Below are positions 46,535 through 54,454 of a DNA stretch of 64,000 nt, piece after piece. Positions within the stretch are counted from its first letter, which is position 1. Each line of letters starts with the position of its first letter. Under the pieces are notes generated by a model. The model saw nothing but the letters and a program-made list of their open reading frames with translations, ran no database searches and had not been told where the DNA came from. The stretch covers positions 107,306 to 171,305 of the forward strand of contig QQVN01000004.1 of the NCBI GenBank assembly GCA_003352285.1. The letters run 5' to 3'. This stretch comes from Thermoproteota archaeon. Its GTDB lineage: Archaea > Thermoproteota > Nitrososphaeria > Nitrososphaerales > Nitrosopumilaceae. Made by a program: the position numbers and the translations under genes.

Positions 46535-47170
46535 TTGGTAGATTTTTCAGTTCCAGCAGAGGTATTCATCTACATTTTAGATCTCTTTGGTACAATGGCA
46601 TTTGCAGTCACTGGTGCATTCAAGGCAATCGAACACAAGTCTGACATTGTAGGAATTTTGATTCTAGCAACAATTACTGGTGTTGCAGGCGGTACAATTA
46701 GAGATGTGATTCTGGGAAGATATCCGCCAAACTCTATTGCAGATCCTGCATATGTTGGAATAACGGTTGCCACTGGAATTGCAATATTTCTATTATACTC
46801 ACGACTCAAAAAACATTGGAATGTATTTCTAAAATTTGATGCAATAGGATTGGGCGTCTTTACCATTATTGGTGCAACATTTGCATATCATACATTTGGA
46901 TTAAATTTTCTAGCAATTGCATTTGCAGGAATTCTTACTGCAATAGGTGGTGGAATTTTACGTGATGTCTTTGTGAGCCAAACACCTATTGTCTTTGTCA
47001 AAGAGTTTTACGCATCCGCAAGCTTTGTAGGGTGTGTAGTGTTCTTTGTCATTCTAAGTATTGGCGGTGAACTATACTCTGCATCAATCATTGGAATATC
47101 ACTAGTAACTGGATTAAGACTAGTTGCAATGAAGTATAACTGGAATCTTCCTAGAGTAAAATCTGATTAA
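46535..47170 (+). CDS. TRIC/UPF0126-family membrane channel
   Basis: 211 residues, about seven transmembrane helices. Two internally duplicated motifs, GVAGGTIRDVILGRYPP and AIGGGILRDVFVSQTPIV, mark the UPF0126 (TRIC-type cation channel) family; the first helix is GTMAFAVTGAFKAIEHKSDIVG. It probably conducts K+ or other monovalent cations across the membrane. The start is TTG 46535, preceded by gttaattatta (46502-46512) at the TATA distance; the in-frame region has no ATG. Its stop shares the TTAA with rpl10's stop. Confidence 0.9.
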   Translation: MVDFSVPAEVFIYILDLFGTMAFAVTGAFKAIEHKSDIVGILILATITGVAGGTIRDVILGRYPPNSIADPAYVGITVATGIAIFLLYSRLKKHWNVFLKFDAIGLGVFTIIGATFAYHTFGLNFLAIAFAGILTAIGGGILRDVFVSQTPIVFVKEFYASASFVGCVVFFVILSIGGELYSASIIGISLVTGLRLVAMKYNWNLPRVKSD

Positions 47171-48033
47171 GCTGGCTTGTAGTCTTTTGCTTTTGATGCA
47201 AGACCTTGTGCATGTGCATGAGCCTTTTGTAGAATTTGCTCTTTTGTCTCGTCTGTCATATATCCAGATTCTACTGAAACAGAGCGTGCAGATTGTGCAG
47301 CCTTTGCAAGTATCTGGGATACGTTTTCTGGTGTGACATATGCTGCCTCTATGGATAATGATATTGCTTCTTGGTGTGCTTGGGCAAACTCGTTTCTGAT
47401 TGCCTCAATATCGATAACTAACTCTTCTTTCTTGTAGAGTAGTCCTTCTTCGAGTGCACTCTCAAGTGATACTCCTGCCTCTACTGGCTTGATGTCTAGT
47501 TTTCCAAGTAGTGCTGCTAGTTTAGTGTTAATCACCTCGCCCTTTTTGACTGGGGTAGAATCCTTTGAAATCCAAATTGTTCCTTGGTCAATCTTTGTTG
47601 GAATCTTTGCTTCTTTGAACTCTGTAAGCATTGGACCTGGGGCAATTCCAGTGTTCTTTGCTGCAACAACAACATCCATGCTTGCAATATCTCCACCTCT
47701 TGCTGGCATCATTACTTTGTTTTTTGCAAGTAAAAGATTCAGTTTCAGTGGTGACATGTTTGTGAAAAGTAACATGCATTGTCCCTTTAGCTGCTCAATT
47801 GTTTCTTTGAGTCCTGGAACATCAACTTTTGATAATGCTAGCTTTGCAACTTTATCTTTGATTGCAACAAACTCTACATCATCTTTTAATTTTTTTCTGA
47901 GTGGAAGAATTTGTGATGCTCTAACTTTATCCATCTTGATTAGTGCAAGAACTTTGTATTTTTTTGGAAGCTCTTGAAGCTGCTGATACATCTGTGCTTT
48001 TCTTTTAGGATATTGGGTTCTATTCTCATGCAT
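47167..48033 (-). CDS. rpl10: Ribosomal protein uL10 (P0)
   Basis: 288 residues. The rRNA-binding domain is seen in LPKKYKVLALIKMDKVRASQILPLRKKLKDDV, and MMPARGGDIASMDVVVAAKNTGIAPGPML is typical of archaeal P0. The C-terminal helices (ESALEEGLLYKKEEL, AAYVTPENVSQILAKAAQSA) bind L12 dimers. The chain ends ASKAKDYKPA and lacks the acidic GLxxLFG peptide that ends many archaeal P0 proteins and the L12 here. It overlaps rpl1 by 8 nt. Confidence 0.95.
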   Translation of the reverse strand: MHENRTQYPKRKAQMYQQLQELPKKYKVLALIKMDKVRASQILPLRKKLKDDVEFVAIKDKVAKLALSKVDVPGLKETIEQLKGQCMLLFTNMSPLKLNLLLAKNKVMMPARGGDIASMDVVVAAKNTGIAPGPMLTEFKEAKIPTKIDQGTIWISKDSTPVKKGEVINTKLAALLGKLDIKPVEAGVSLESALEEGLLYKKEELVIDIEAIRNEFAQAHQEAISLSIEAAYVTPENVSQILAKAAQSARSVSVESGYMTDETKEQILQKAHAHAQGLASKAKDYKPA

Positions 48034-48688
48034 TCTTCTTCTTCACCTGTGGTACTTCTTTGACAAGTTTTCCCATTGTTGTTTTAATCATAATTTTTTT
48101 GATGTTCTTGTCACCGCTTGGTAATTTTTTCTCAATTGTGTTAATCACAGTGTGTGCATTTACTGCTAGGTCTTTGTTATCCATTGTCTCATCTCCAATT
48201 TTGCAAGACAATGACAATGATGCTCTCAGTCTAACTCTAATTGATGATCTGAATCTTTGCAGGAATGATTCAATTGGTGCATTAAATGGAACAGGTGTTG
48301 GCATCTTTCCTCTTGGACCAAGAATTTGTCCGAGTACCTTACCTACAACTGGCATGAGTTGTGTATCTGCCAAAAAGAAATCATAACTATTGATAAATTT
48401 ACGAGAAGCTCTCTTGTCTGCTCCCATCTTGTTTAGCTCATCTTCATTTACAACTCTGTCTGCTTTTGCATTTTTTGCCTTGGTTCCCATGTCACCTTTT
48501 GCCAATACGCATACACGAGCTGGTGAGCTAGTCTTTGGAAGCTGAATGGTCTCATTAAGCGAGAATCCTTTCTTTACATCAATGTCTTTGAAGACCATTA
48601 TCAGTTCTACTGCTTGAGTGAACTTTCTGTCCTTGTCGCCTTCCTTGGCCTTTTTAATCATTGATTCTAACTCTGCATCAGAAACCAT
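48026..48688 (-). CDS. rpl1: Ribosomal protein uL1
   Basis: 220 residues with KFTQAVELIMVFKDIDVKKG, FLADTQLMPVVGKVLGQILGPRGKMPTPVP and VNAHTVINTIEKKLP, the L1 signature. It forms the L1 stalk of the 50S subunit and in archaea can repress its own operon by binding the mRNA. The ATG at 48688 is followed by an 8-nt overlap into rpl10. It is separated from rpl11 by the oppositely oriented lrp gene, so it needs its own promoter or readthrough. Confidence 0.96.
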   Translation of the reverse strand: MVSDAELESMIKKAKEGDKDRKFTQAVELIMVFKDIDVKKGFSLNETIQLPKTSSPARVCVLAKGDMGTKAKNAKADRVVNEDELNKMGADKRASRKFINSYDFFLADTQLMPVVGKVLGQILGPRGKMPTPVPFNAPIESFLQRFRSSIRVRLRASLSLSCKIGDETMDNKDLAVNAHTVINTIEKKLPSGDKNIKKIMIKTTMGKLVKEVPQVKKKNA

Positions 48689-48858
48689 TATGCAAGAAAT
48701 TCAGAAACCCTATTTAAAATCGTTTAGAGGTTGCCGTTTGAAAATGTACAGTTATTTTCAAAAAATCAGATAATTCTACTAGGATTTTACCAGTTTTGGA
48801 TTTTTTTTTGTAAAAAAAACCTACATTTATTAACGTCAAGAAAAGATTTTGACAAGCA

Positions 48859-49314
48859 TTGCACCGCTTTGATGAACTTGACATGAAATTACTCTTTGAG
48901 TTAACAAAGGACGGTTCAATCTCTGTTCCAAATCTATCAAAGAAGCTAAACATCAATGCATCGGTGCTATACAGCCGAATAAAGCGCCTGATGAAAAAGA
49001 AACTCATCAAAAAATTCACCATAGTAATTGATGACACTCTCTTGGGATTTGGAGTAAAGGCCTCAGTTGGAATAAACCGAGATCCAAAACTAAAGGAGAG
49101 CATTCACAAGCAGCTCATGGAGATTCCAGACGTTGTATCAATCTCCGAAGTCACAGGCAGATTTGATATAATGATTCGAGTCTTTGCTGAAAATCTAGAG
49201 GCACTTCATACTGTAGTTATTGAAAAGATTGGCAAGATTGATGGAATTCAGGGAACCGAAACATTTGTCGAACTGCAAAAAACCGAAAAGGATCCGGTAT
49301 ATCTGATAAAATAA
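48859..49314 (+). CDS. Lrp/AsnC-family transcription regulator
   Basis: 151 residues from TTG 48859; a TATA-like atttatta (48824-48831) lies ~30 nt upstream. The N-terminal helix-turn-helix is MKLLFELTKDGSISVPNLSKKLNINASVLYSRIKRLMKKKLIKKF. The C-terminal RAM domain includes FGVKASVGI, VSISEVTGRFDIMIRVFAENLEALH and GIQGTETFVELQK. It is a dimeric or octameric DNA-binding regulator, often sensing amino acids. It sits antisense between rpl11 and rpl1, with its stop abutting the rpl11 stop. Confidence 0.92.
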   Translation: MHRFDELDMKLLFELTKDGSISVPNLSKKLNINASVLYSRIKRLMKKKLIKKFTIVIDDTLLGFGVKASVGINRDPKLKESIHKQLMEIPDVVSISEVTGRFDIMIRVFAENLEALHTVVIEKIGKIDGIQGTETFVELQKTEKDPVYLIK

Positions 49315-49797
49315 CTACTGGAACTTTGCGTCCCATTTACCCTCATTAATCTCTGCAGTGATATCTTTAGGAGATTTTCCTTCCACCTTGATTCCAAGGC
49401 TTCTACAGGTACCAATGATGGTCTTTGCAACTGATTTGATTGATGTGGCATAAGATGTCTCTAGTTTTGTCTTTGCTACTTTTACCACTGCATCCATTGG
49501 AATATCTCCAGCAAATTCAGTGTTTGGAGTGCCTGAGCCTTTTTGAACTCCTGCCTCTTTCATGATTAATGCTGCAGCAGATGGAATGCCAATCTCAATT
49601 TCATACTTTTTGGTATCTGGATAAACTGAAACCGTAACTGGAACTTTCATTCCATCAAAGTCTTTTGTCTTTTCATTAATGGCATTGATGACTTCCATGA
49701 TGTTTACACCCATTGGACCAAGTGCTGGACCTAATGGAGGACCTGCTGATGCTTGTCCGCCTGTTACGAGTGATGAAATTTTTTGTGCTTCTGCCAT
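49315..49797 (-). CDS. rpl11: Ribosomal protein uL11
   Basis: 160 residues. The N-terminal QASAGPPLGPALGPMGVNIMEVINAINEKT is the proline-rich L11 signature; C-terminal GTCRSLGIKVEGKSPKDI binds the GTPase-centre rRNA. It follows spt5 by 34 nt and ends at 49315, one base after the convergent lrp stop. Confidence 0.96.
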   Translation of the reverse strand: MAEAQKISSLVTGGQASAGPPLGPALGPMGVNIMEVINAINEKTKDFDGMKVPVTVSVYPDTKKYEIEIGIPSAAALIMKEAGVQKGSGTPNTEFAGDIPMDAVVKVAKTKLETSYATSIKSVAKTIIGTCRSLGIKVEGKSPKDITAEINEGKWDAKFQ

Positions 49798-49831
49798 GTT
49801 GATTACCTCATTTATGAAAATTTAATCCTTG

Positions 49832-50287
49832 CTAACTGGTTGAAATCTTTAGATAGTTAGCATCGACTGTAACTGGAAGTTGGTATGATGCATCTAGTAA
49901 CACTACCGTTGCCTCTTCCTTTTCATGGTCAATTCTGGTGATTGTGGCCTTCATTCCCTTAAATGGTCCACCAGTGATCTCAACTGTGTTGTCTACTGCA
50001 AGTTGTGTCACAGTTGATTTCTTTACCAAGTATCCTTCAATATCCTTAAACTCTAATTCTCCACGAAGCTGACCTCTGATGTGCCTTACTCCCTCAATTG
50101 CTGCAAATGCGTTGTTTGGGTCTAGTGCTTCAATTACAACATATCCTTTGAGATTATCAACAAGTAGTACTGACTGGATGTTGATTTTGCCCATCTTAGC
50201 TCTCGCTTCCATAAGGTTCATGACAACTTTTTCCTGTCCACCAGTTGTCCTAATTGCAAAGAGATGAGATTTTACTTCTTGAGACAA
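49832..50287 (-). CDS. spt5: Transcription elongation factor Spt5 (NusG)
   Basis: 151 residues from TTG 50287. The NGN domain (LFAIRTTGGQEKVVMNLMEARA; LKGYVVIEALDPNNAFAAIEGVRHIRG) binds the RNA polymerase clamp, and a C-terminal KOW domain (VDNTVEITGGPFKGMKATITRID) binds RNA or ribosomes. It is placed 2 nt after secE and before rpl11, the usual archaeal secE-spt5-rpl11 order. Confidence 0.95.
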   Translation of the reverse strand: MSQEVKSHLFAIRTTGGQEKVVMNLMEARAKMGKINIQSVLLVDNLKGYVVIEALDPNNAFAAIEGVRHIRGQLRGELEFKDIEGYLVKKSTVTQLAVDNTVEITGGPFKGMKATITRIDHEKEEATVVLLDASYQLPVTVDANYLKISTS

Positions 50288-50289
50288 TT

Positions 50290-50463
50290 TTATCCTTCTA
50301 ATGTGAAAACTGAAAATACAAACTGAATTATAAATCCAATCGTGCCGACGCCGCCAATTCCAAGTAGCACTAGTCGCAGATGCTGCATATAGTCATCTTT
50401 GTCTGATTTTCTGGTAATTTTCATGGTGTTTACCATATTCTTCAGAGTCTGCTTGGGGTTCAT
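50290..50463 (-). CDS. secE: Preprotein translocase SecE/Sec61 gamma
   Basis: 57 residues: MNPKQTLKNMVNTMKITRKS, then DKDDYMQHLRLVLLGIGGVG and a single transmembrane helix (TIGFIIQFVFSVF). Size, the amphipathic helix before one C-terminal membrane span, and position before spt5 identify SecE of the SecYE translocon. ATG 50463 is ~26 nt from a minus-strand gatataaaga TATA box. Confidence 0.92.
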   Translation of the reverse strand: MNPKQTLKNMVNTMKITRKSDKDDYMQHLRLVLLGIGGVGTIGFIIQFVFSVFTLEG

Positions 50464-50470
50464 TGCCTGA

Positions 50471-50494
50471 AATTAATAAGGTGTCTTTATATCT
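50471..50494. promoter_or_regulatory. Interleaved divergent TATA boxes (dtdA/secE)
   Basis: In the 38-bp gap between the starts at 50463 (-) and 50502 (+), attaataag (50472-50480) suits the plus gene and gatataaa (minus strand, 50486-50494) suits secE. Each lies inside the other promoter's initiation region. Confidence 0.45.
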
Positions 50495-50501
50495 TTTATC
50501 T

Positions 50502-51278
50502 GTGGATTTACTCGTAGCCTATCAAGACGACCCAGCAGGTCACAATATGGCCAAATTCATATCAAAAGATATGAAAAAAAATGGAGATATTTTTCGTGGC
50601 ACAAAATACGATTTACTGATAATTCCAACTCCAGCGATTTCAGCTGATTGGCTCGAAGAAAAATATCATTATGATGGGTTTATCTTTTTATCAAAACATG
50701 CAGCAGAATCAGGAGTTTTGGCACTCACCTGTCATAGTACAGGAAATTTTTCTGATGCAATGTTTGGAGGAAATAATCGTCAAGTAGCAGTACCATATCC
50801 AAACATACAAAAAAAATATCTACAAACTTTGGCAAAAAACCATGATTCATTTTCAGAGTTTGATATCACAATAGAGGCAACTCATCATGGACCCACTGCT
50901 TTATCAAAGCCTACAATCTTTATCGAGATTGGAACCACTGAAAAACAGTGGGCAGACAAGAATCTATGCAATAAAGTGGCAAGTCTAGTCAAAGAAACCC
51001 TAGAATCTGAAATCCCGAAATATCCTGTGGCAATCTGTTTTGGTGGAACTCACTATCCATCAAAGTTCACAAAAGAGCTTTTGGAGGGAAAACACGCACT
51101 AGGAACTGTAATTCCAAAACATGGCCTAGATGCACTCGATGAGGAATTATTCAATCACATTATTTCTCAAAACAAGGATGCAAAGACTGCACTACTTGAT
51201 TGGGGAGGTTTGGGTCAAAACAAACAAAAGGTTTTGGATTTCCTAAAGACAACTGATCTTGAGGTCATTAAACTTTGA
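50502..51278 (+). CDS. dtdA: D-aminoacyl-tRNA deacylase, archaeal DTD2 type
   Basis: About 258 residues from GTG 50502 (VDLLVAYQDDPAGHNMAKFI); the frame opens at TTG 50463 but the family begins at DxLxxxxxDPAG. Features are FLSKHAAESGVLALTCHSTGN, EATHHGPTALSKPTIFIEIGTTEKQW and CFGGTHYPSKFTKELLEG, the HHGP and GGTHY motifs of archaeal D-Tyr-tRNA deacylase. It frees tRNAs wrongly charged with D-amino acids. The stop overlaps the next gene's start (TTGA). Confidence 0.93.
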   Translation: MDLLVAYQDDPAGHNMAKFISKDMKKNGDIFRGTKYDLLIIPTPAISADWLEEKYHYDGFIFLSKHAAESGVLALTCHSTGNFSDAMFGGNNRQVAVPYPNIQKKYLQTLAKNHDSFSEFDITIEATHHGPTALSKPTIFIEIGTTEKQWADKNLCNKVASLVKETLESEIPKYPVAICFGGTHYPSKFTKELLEGKHALGTVIPKHGLDALDEELFNHIISQNKDAKTALLDWGGLGQNKQKVLDFLKTTDLEVIKL

Positions 51279-51574
51279 ATCTTGAAAATCGAGTTTACAA
51301 GAAATTGCTAGAGGTCCCAGAGGGCAAGGTCACAACTTATGGTGAGCTGGCAAAAGCAGTTGGTCTAAAAAATGGACAACGTGTAATTGGCAGAATTATG
51401 AACAAGAATCCTTATCCTGTAATTGTTCCCTGTCATCGAGTCATAAAATCAGATGGCAAGATTGGCGGATATGCATATGGAGAGGATGTAAAAAATGCGA
51501 TGCTATCAAAAGAAGGAATCTCAATTAGAAAGGGAAAGATTCAGGAATTAGAAAAAACGATACACCGATTCTAG
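51275..51574 (+). CDS. O6-alkylguanine-DNA alkyltransferase C-terminal-domain protein
   Basis: 99 residues from TTG 51275. It has VPEGKVTTYGELAKAVGLKNGQRVIGRIMNKNPYPVIVPCHRVIKSDGKIGGYAYG: the PCHRV active-site cysteine is intact, so it can in principle accept alkyl groups rather than being a Trp-type ATL. Only the DNA-binding/active-site domain is present, without the usual N-terminal domain. It is translationally coupled to dtdA and shares a CTAG stop with the convergent L19e. Confidence 0.9.
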   Translation: MNLENRVYKKLLEVPEGKVTTYGELAKAVGLKNGQRVIGRIMNKNPYPVIVPCHRVIKSDGKIGGYAYGEDVKNAMLSKEGISIRKGKIQELEKTIHRF

Positions 51575-52026
51575 TCGTTTCGTTTTTCAATTGCTTCATT
51601 GATTAGTAATCTAAGGTGAGCCTTGTTTCTGACTGTGGCACCACCAATCTTTTTGTAGAGTTCCTTAAACTCTGGATTTGTAATCTCTTTTCTGTCCTTT
51701 GCAACTTTGAGGATGTATCGCAATGCGCGGACATTTTTAACATAAACTTCTTTCTTGCCAACTCGTGCACCCATTCGTCCTTTCTTGGAACCTGCCTTTG
51801 CTCCCCTCTTCTTTTTCTGTAGTGCCTTAAAATGAGCACGACCATGGGATGTTCCCTTGAATGACTTTATCTTAATTGTATTTGCAGTAATCAAACTGCG
51901 AATGTTCTCTCTTGTAATTGCATCTGCAATGTCATCTAGATGATCAGAATCAAAACGAATTCTATGGATTCCGACTCCAGTCATTCTGGAGACGAGTCTC
52001 TTTTTTGCTCTAAGATTTATCGGCAC
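51571..52026 (-). CDS. rpl19e: Ribosomal protein eL19
   Basis: 151 residues from GTG 52026: PINLRAKKRLVSRMTGVGIHRIRFD, then GRAHFKALQKKKRGAKAGSKKGRMGARVGKK, matching archaeal L19e. It overlaps rpl32e by 17 nt. In many archaea L32e-L19e lie inside the spc cluster; here the pair stands apart. Confidence 0.95.
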   Translation of the reverse strand: MPINLRAKKRLVSRMTGVGIHRIRFDSDHLDDIADAITRENIRSLITANTIKIKSFKGTSHGRAHFKALQKKKRGAKAGSKKGRMGARVGKKEVYVKNVRALRYILKVAKDRKEITNPEFKELYKKIGGATVRNKAHLRLLINEAIEKRND

Positions 52027-52414
52027 CAGCAGACACCCTTGCGTTGAAAACTTTGAATTTCTTTTCTAATGCTTTTACTATGATTTCTTTTCTCTTTTTT
52101 GTTCCAACACCGTGACCAATTCTTAGGCCATCAGTCTTTGGATTCAATTTTTCTAAATCTGCAATATTGTAAACTAAATTATCTGTATATCCAGATGGAT
52201 GTAATCCTCGTGATTCTTTTGGAGCGCCGTATCCTACTTTGACAAGTCCAGGTCTGCCTCTGCCCTTTTGTTTTCTCTGGTGATTATCGATTCCTTTTGG
52301 TTTTCTCCAAGAAGTCTCTAATCTCTTGTATCTCCAGCTCTCTCCTCTTCTAAATGCTGGTCTGCTCTCGACAATCTTTTGTCTTACCTCGAGCTTCTCT
52401 TTGTTGATCGGCAT
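52010..52414 (-). CDS. rpl32e: Ribosomal protein eL32
   Basis: 134 residues: FRRGESWRYKRLETSWRKPKGIDNHQRKQKGRGRPGLVKVGYGAPKESRGLHPSGYTDNLV is the L32e core (RxxSWRxPKGIDxxxR). ATG 52414 is the start. It leads a two-gene run with rpl19e. Confidence 0.95.
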   Translation of the reverse strand: MPINKEKLEVRQKIVESRPAFRRGESWRYKRLETSWRKPKGIDNHQRKQKGRGRPGLVKVGYGAPKESRGLHPSGYTDNLVYNIADLEKLNPKTDGLRIGHGVGTKKRKEIIVKALEKKFKVFNARVSAGADKS

Positions 52415-52569
52415 GAGATGACTCTTGAAATTTTAAATAAATAGGTATCTCAAGGTCTCCTCTTCAGATTTTTTCTCATCGGAAAGAGATAATAAGGAAA
52501 TTTGGGGCGGATCGATTTATCTATGATTATTTTGGCTGTAACTCTAGATGACCTATTGGAGGTCTTTGG

Positions 52570-54174
52570 ATGACTGAGCAGGCCAAAATAACAACTGAAT
52601 TTATGAATCAAATTCAGTCTTTTGGAATTTCACCTTCCAAAGTCCACAGAAATCTATCTGTCGAGCAGCTAATCGATACTGCAGTTAAAAAAAATGAGGG
52701 TATAGTGACTGCATCTGGCTCACTCTCAGTAAAGACAGGCAAGTACACCGGGCGTTCCCCAGACGATAGATTCATTGTTTATGATGATGTGACTCATGAT
52801 ACCGTAGACTGGGGAAAGATAAACCACCAATTTCCAGTAGGCAAATTTGATAAGATTTTTGAGAAGATGAAAAAATTCGTGGAAGGAAAGGAGCTATATG
52901 TCTTTGATGGATTTGTTGGCGCAGACAAAGAGAACAGATTGGCAATTAGAGTAATTAATGATCATGCATGGCAAAACCTCTTTGCAAGACAGCTCTTCAT
53001 TAGGCCTTCATCGGCTGAGCTTTCAGAACACAAGCCGGACTTTACAGTAATGTGCATTAACGAATTTGAGGCATTGCCCGAAGTCGATGGAACAAACTCT
53101 AATGTTTTCATTCTAATTGATTTGACAAAAAAAATCGTACTCATCGGCGGAACAAGCTATGCAGGTGAGATGAAAAAATCAATGTTTTCAGTAATGAACT
53201 TTCTTTTGCCATCAAAGGGAGTTTTCCCAATGCACTGCTCTGCAAACATTGGCAAGAGCGGAGACACTGCACTCTTCTTTGGATTGTCTGGCACAGGAAA
53301 GACAACTCTGTCTGCAGATCCTGACAGAATGCTAATTGGTGATGATGAGCATGGTTGGTCAGACAAGGGTGCGTTTAACTTTGAAGGTGGATGCTATGCA
53401 AAGTGCATCAATCTAAGTCAAGAAGCAGAACCACAAATTTGGAATGCAATAAAGTCTGGTGTAGTTTTAGAAAATGTTGTAATTAACAAAGAGACACTAA
53501 AACCAGACTTTGATGATAACTCATTAACTGAAAATACACGAGCTGCATATCCACTTGATTACATTCCAGGTGCTGTGATTCCAAGTGTTGGAACACATCC
53601 AAAGGTAATTGTTTTTCTTACAGCAGATGCGCTAGGTGTCTTGCCTCCAGTATCTCGATTAACTAAGGAAGGTGCAATGTATCATTTCATGTCAGGATAT
53701 ACCAGCAAATTAGCAGGAACTGAGCGAGGAATCAAAGAACCAAAGGCAGTATTCTCTGAATGCTTTGGGGCACCGTTTATGCCAAGACCAGCTTCTGTAT
53801 ATGCAAAGATGCTTGGAGAGAAGATCAAGAAGCACAACACTGTGGTTTATCTCATCAATACTGGCTGGTCAGGCGGCCCATACGGCGTAGGAAAACGCGT
53901 GAAAATAAAGTATAGTCGTGCTATGGTAACTGCTGCAATAAATGGCTCACTTGATATTGTAAAGTATCGACACGATGATTTCTTTAACCTTGATGTTCCA
54001 ACCGAATGCCCTGATGTCCCATCTGAGATACTTGATCCAAAACATACTTGGGAGGATAAAGACTCGTATGACCTATCTGCAAAAAAACTTGCATCCATGT
54101 TTGTTGATAACTTTAAGAAATTCAAAAATGTCTCACCTGAGATCCTAAACGCAGGTCCAAAGGTATCCTACTGA
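52570..54174 (+). CDS. pckA: Phosphoenolpyruvate carboxykinase (ATP)
   Basis: 534 residues. The P-loop is GLSGTGKTTLSADPDR, followed by the metal site LIGDDEHGWSDKGAFNFEGGCYAK; FPMHCSANIG and RSPDDRFIVYDD fit the ATP-dependent enzyme, and NTGWSGGPYGVGKR closes the nucleotide site. It interconverts oxaloacetate and PEP for gluconeogenesis, linking with Mdh at 6.5 kb. ATG 52570 is the only strong start. Confidence 0.96.
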   Translation: MTEQAKITTEFMNQIQSFGISPSKVHRNLSVEQLIDTAVKKNEGIVTASGSLSVKTGKYTGRSPDDRFIVYDDVTHDTVDWGKINHQFPVGKFDKIFEKMKKFVEGKELYVFDGFVGADKENRLAIRVINDHAWQNLFARQLFIRPSSAELSEHKPDFTVMCINEFEALPEVDGTNSNVFILIDLTKKIVLIGGTSYAGEMKKSMFSVMNFLLPSKGVFPMHCSANIGKSGDTALFFGLSGTGKTTLSADPDRMLIGDDEHGWSDKGAFNFEGGCYAKCINLSQEAEPQIWNAIKSGVVLENVVINKETLKPDFDDNSLTENTRAAYPLDYIPGAVIPSVGTHPKVIVFLTADALGVLPPVSRLTKEGAMYHFMSGYTSKLAGTERGIKEPKAVFSECFGAPFMPRPASVYAKMLGEKIKKHNTVVYLINTGWSGGPYGVGKRVKIKYSRAMVTAAINGSLDIVKYRHDDFFNLDVPTECPDVPSEILDPKHTWEDKDSYDLSAKKLASMFVDNFKKFKNVSPEILNAGPKVSY

Positions 54175-54313
54175 AATTTGGATATTTAATTAAATATTTT
54201 TTCCACGTGATTTGTGCGTCTGTCAAATCTCACAGCTCTTCTATCCTCCTAGAATTGAGATTTGGCATGACAAGGTGAAAAATATTAAAAACTCAAATGA
54301 TGTAAGGTTAACC

Positions 54314-54454
54314 ATGATGACCTCACCTCCTGACCCAAAACTCGGTGATGAGATATGTCCTATCTGCAAAAAGGCAAAGAGCAAGCACACTCCAGAAGAG
54401 ATGTTATCTTGCTCTAGAAAATTAATCGAATCTAAAAATTCTGAAGATGTTTAA
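54314..54454 (+). CDS. Cysteine-motif microprotein, 46 aa
   Basis: From ATG 54314 (MMTSPPDPKLGDEICPICKK), ~26 nt after aatattaaaa (54280-54289). The frame continues back to 54212 but that part lacks protein character. CPIC plus a later Cys and His (KHTPEEMLSCSRKL) could form one zinc site. The family is not recognised. Its TAA shares TTAA with the sensor kinase stop. Confidence 0.65.
   Translation: MMTSPPDPKLGDEICPICKKAKSKHTPEEMLSCSRKLIESKNSEDV

Noticed and set aside
47489..47977. 162-codon plus-strand frame opposite rpl10
   Set aside because: A shadow of the conserved ribosomal gene; hydrophobic Ser/Phe-rich composition without start context.
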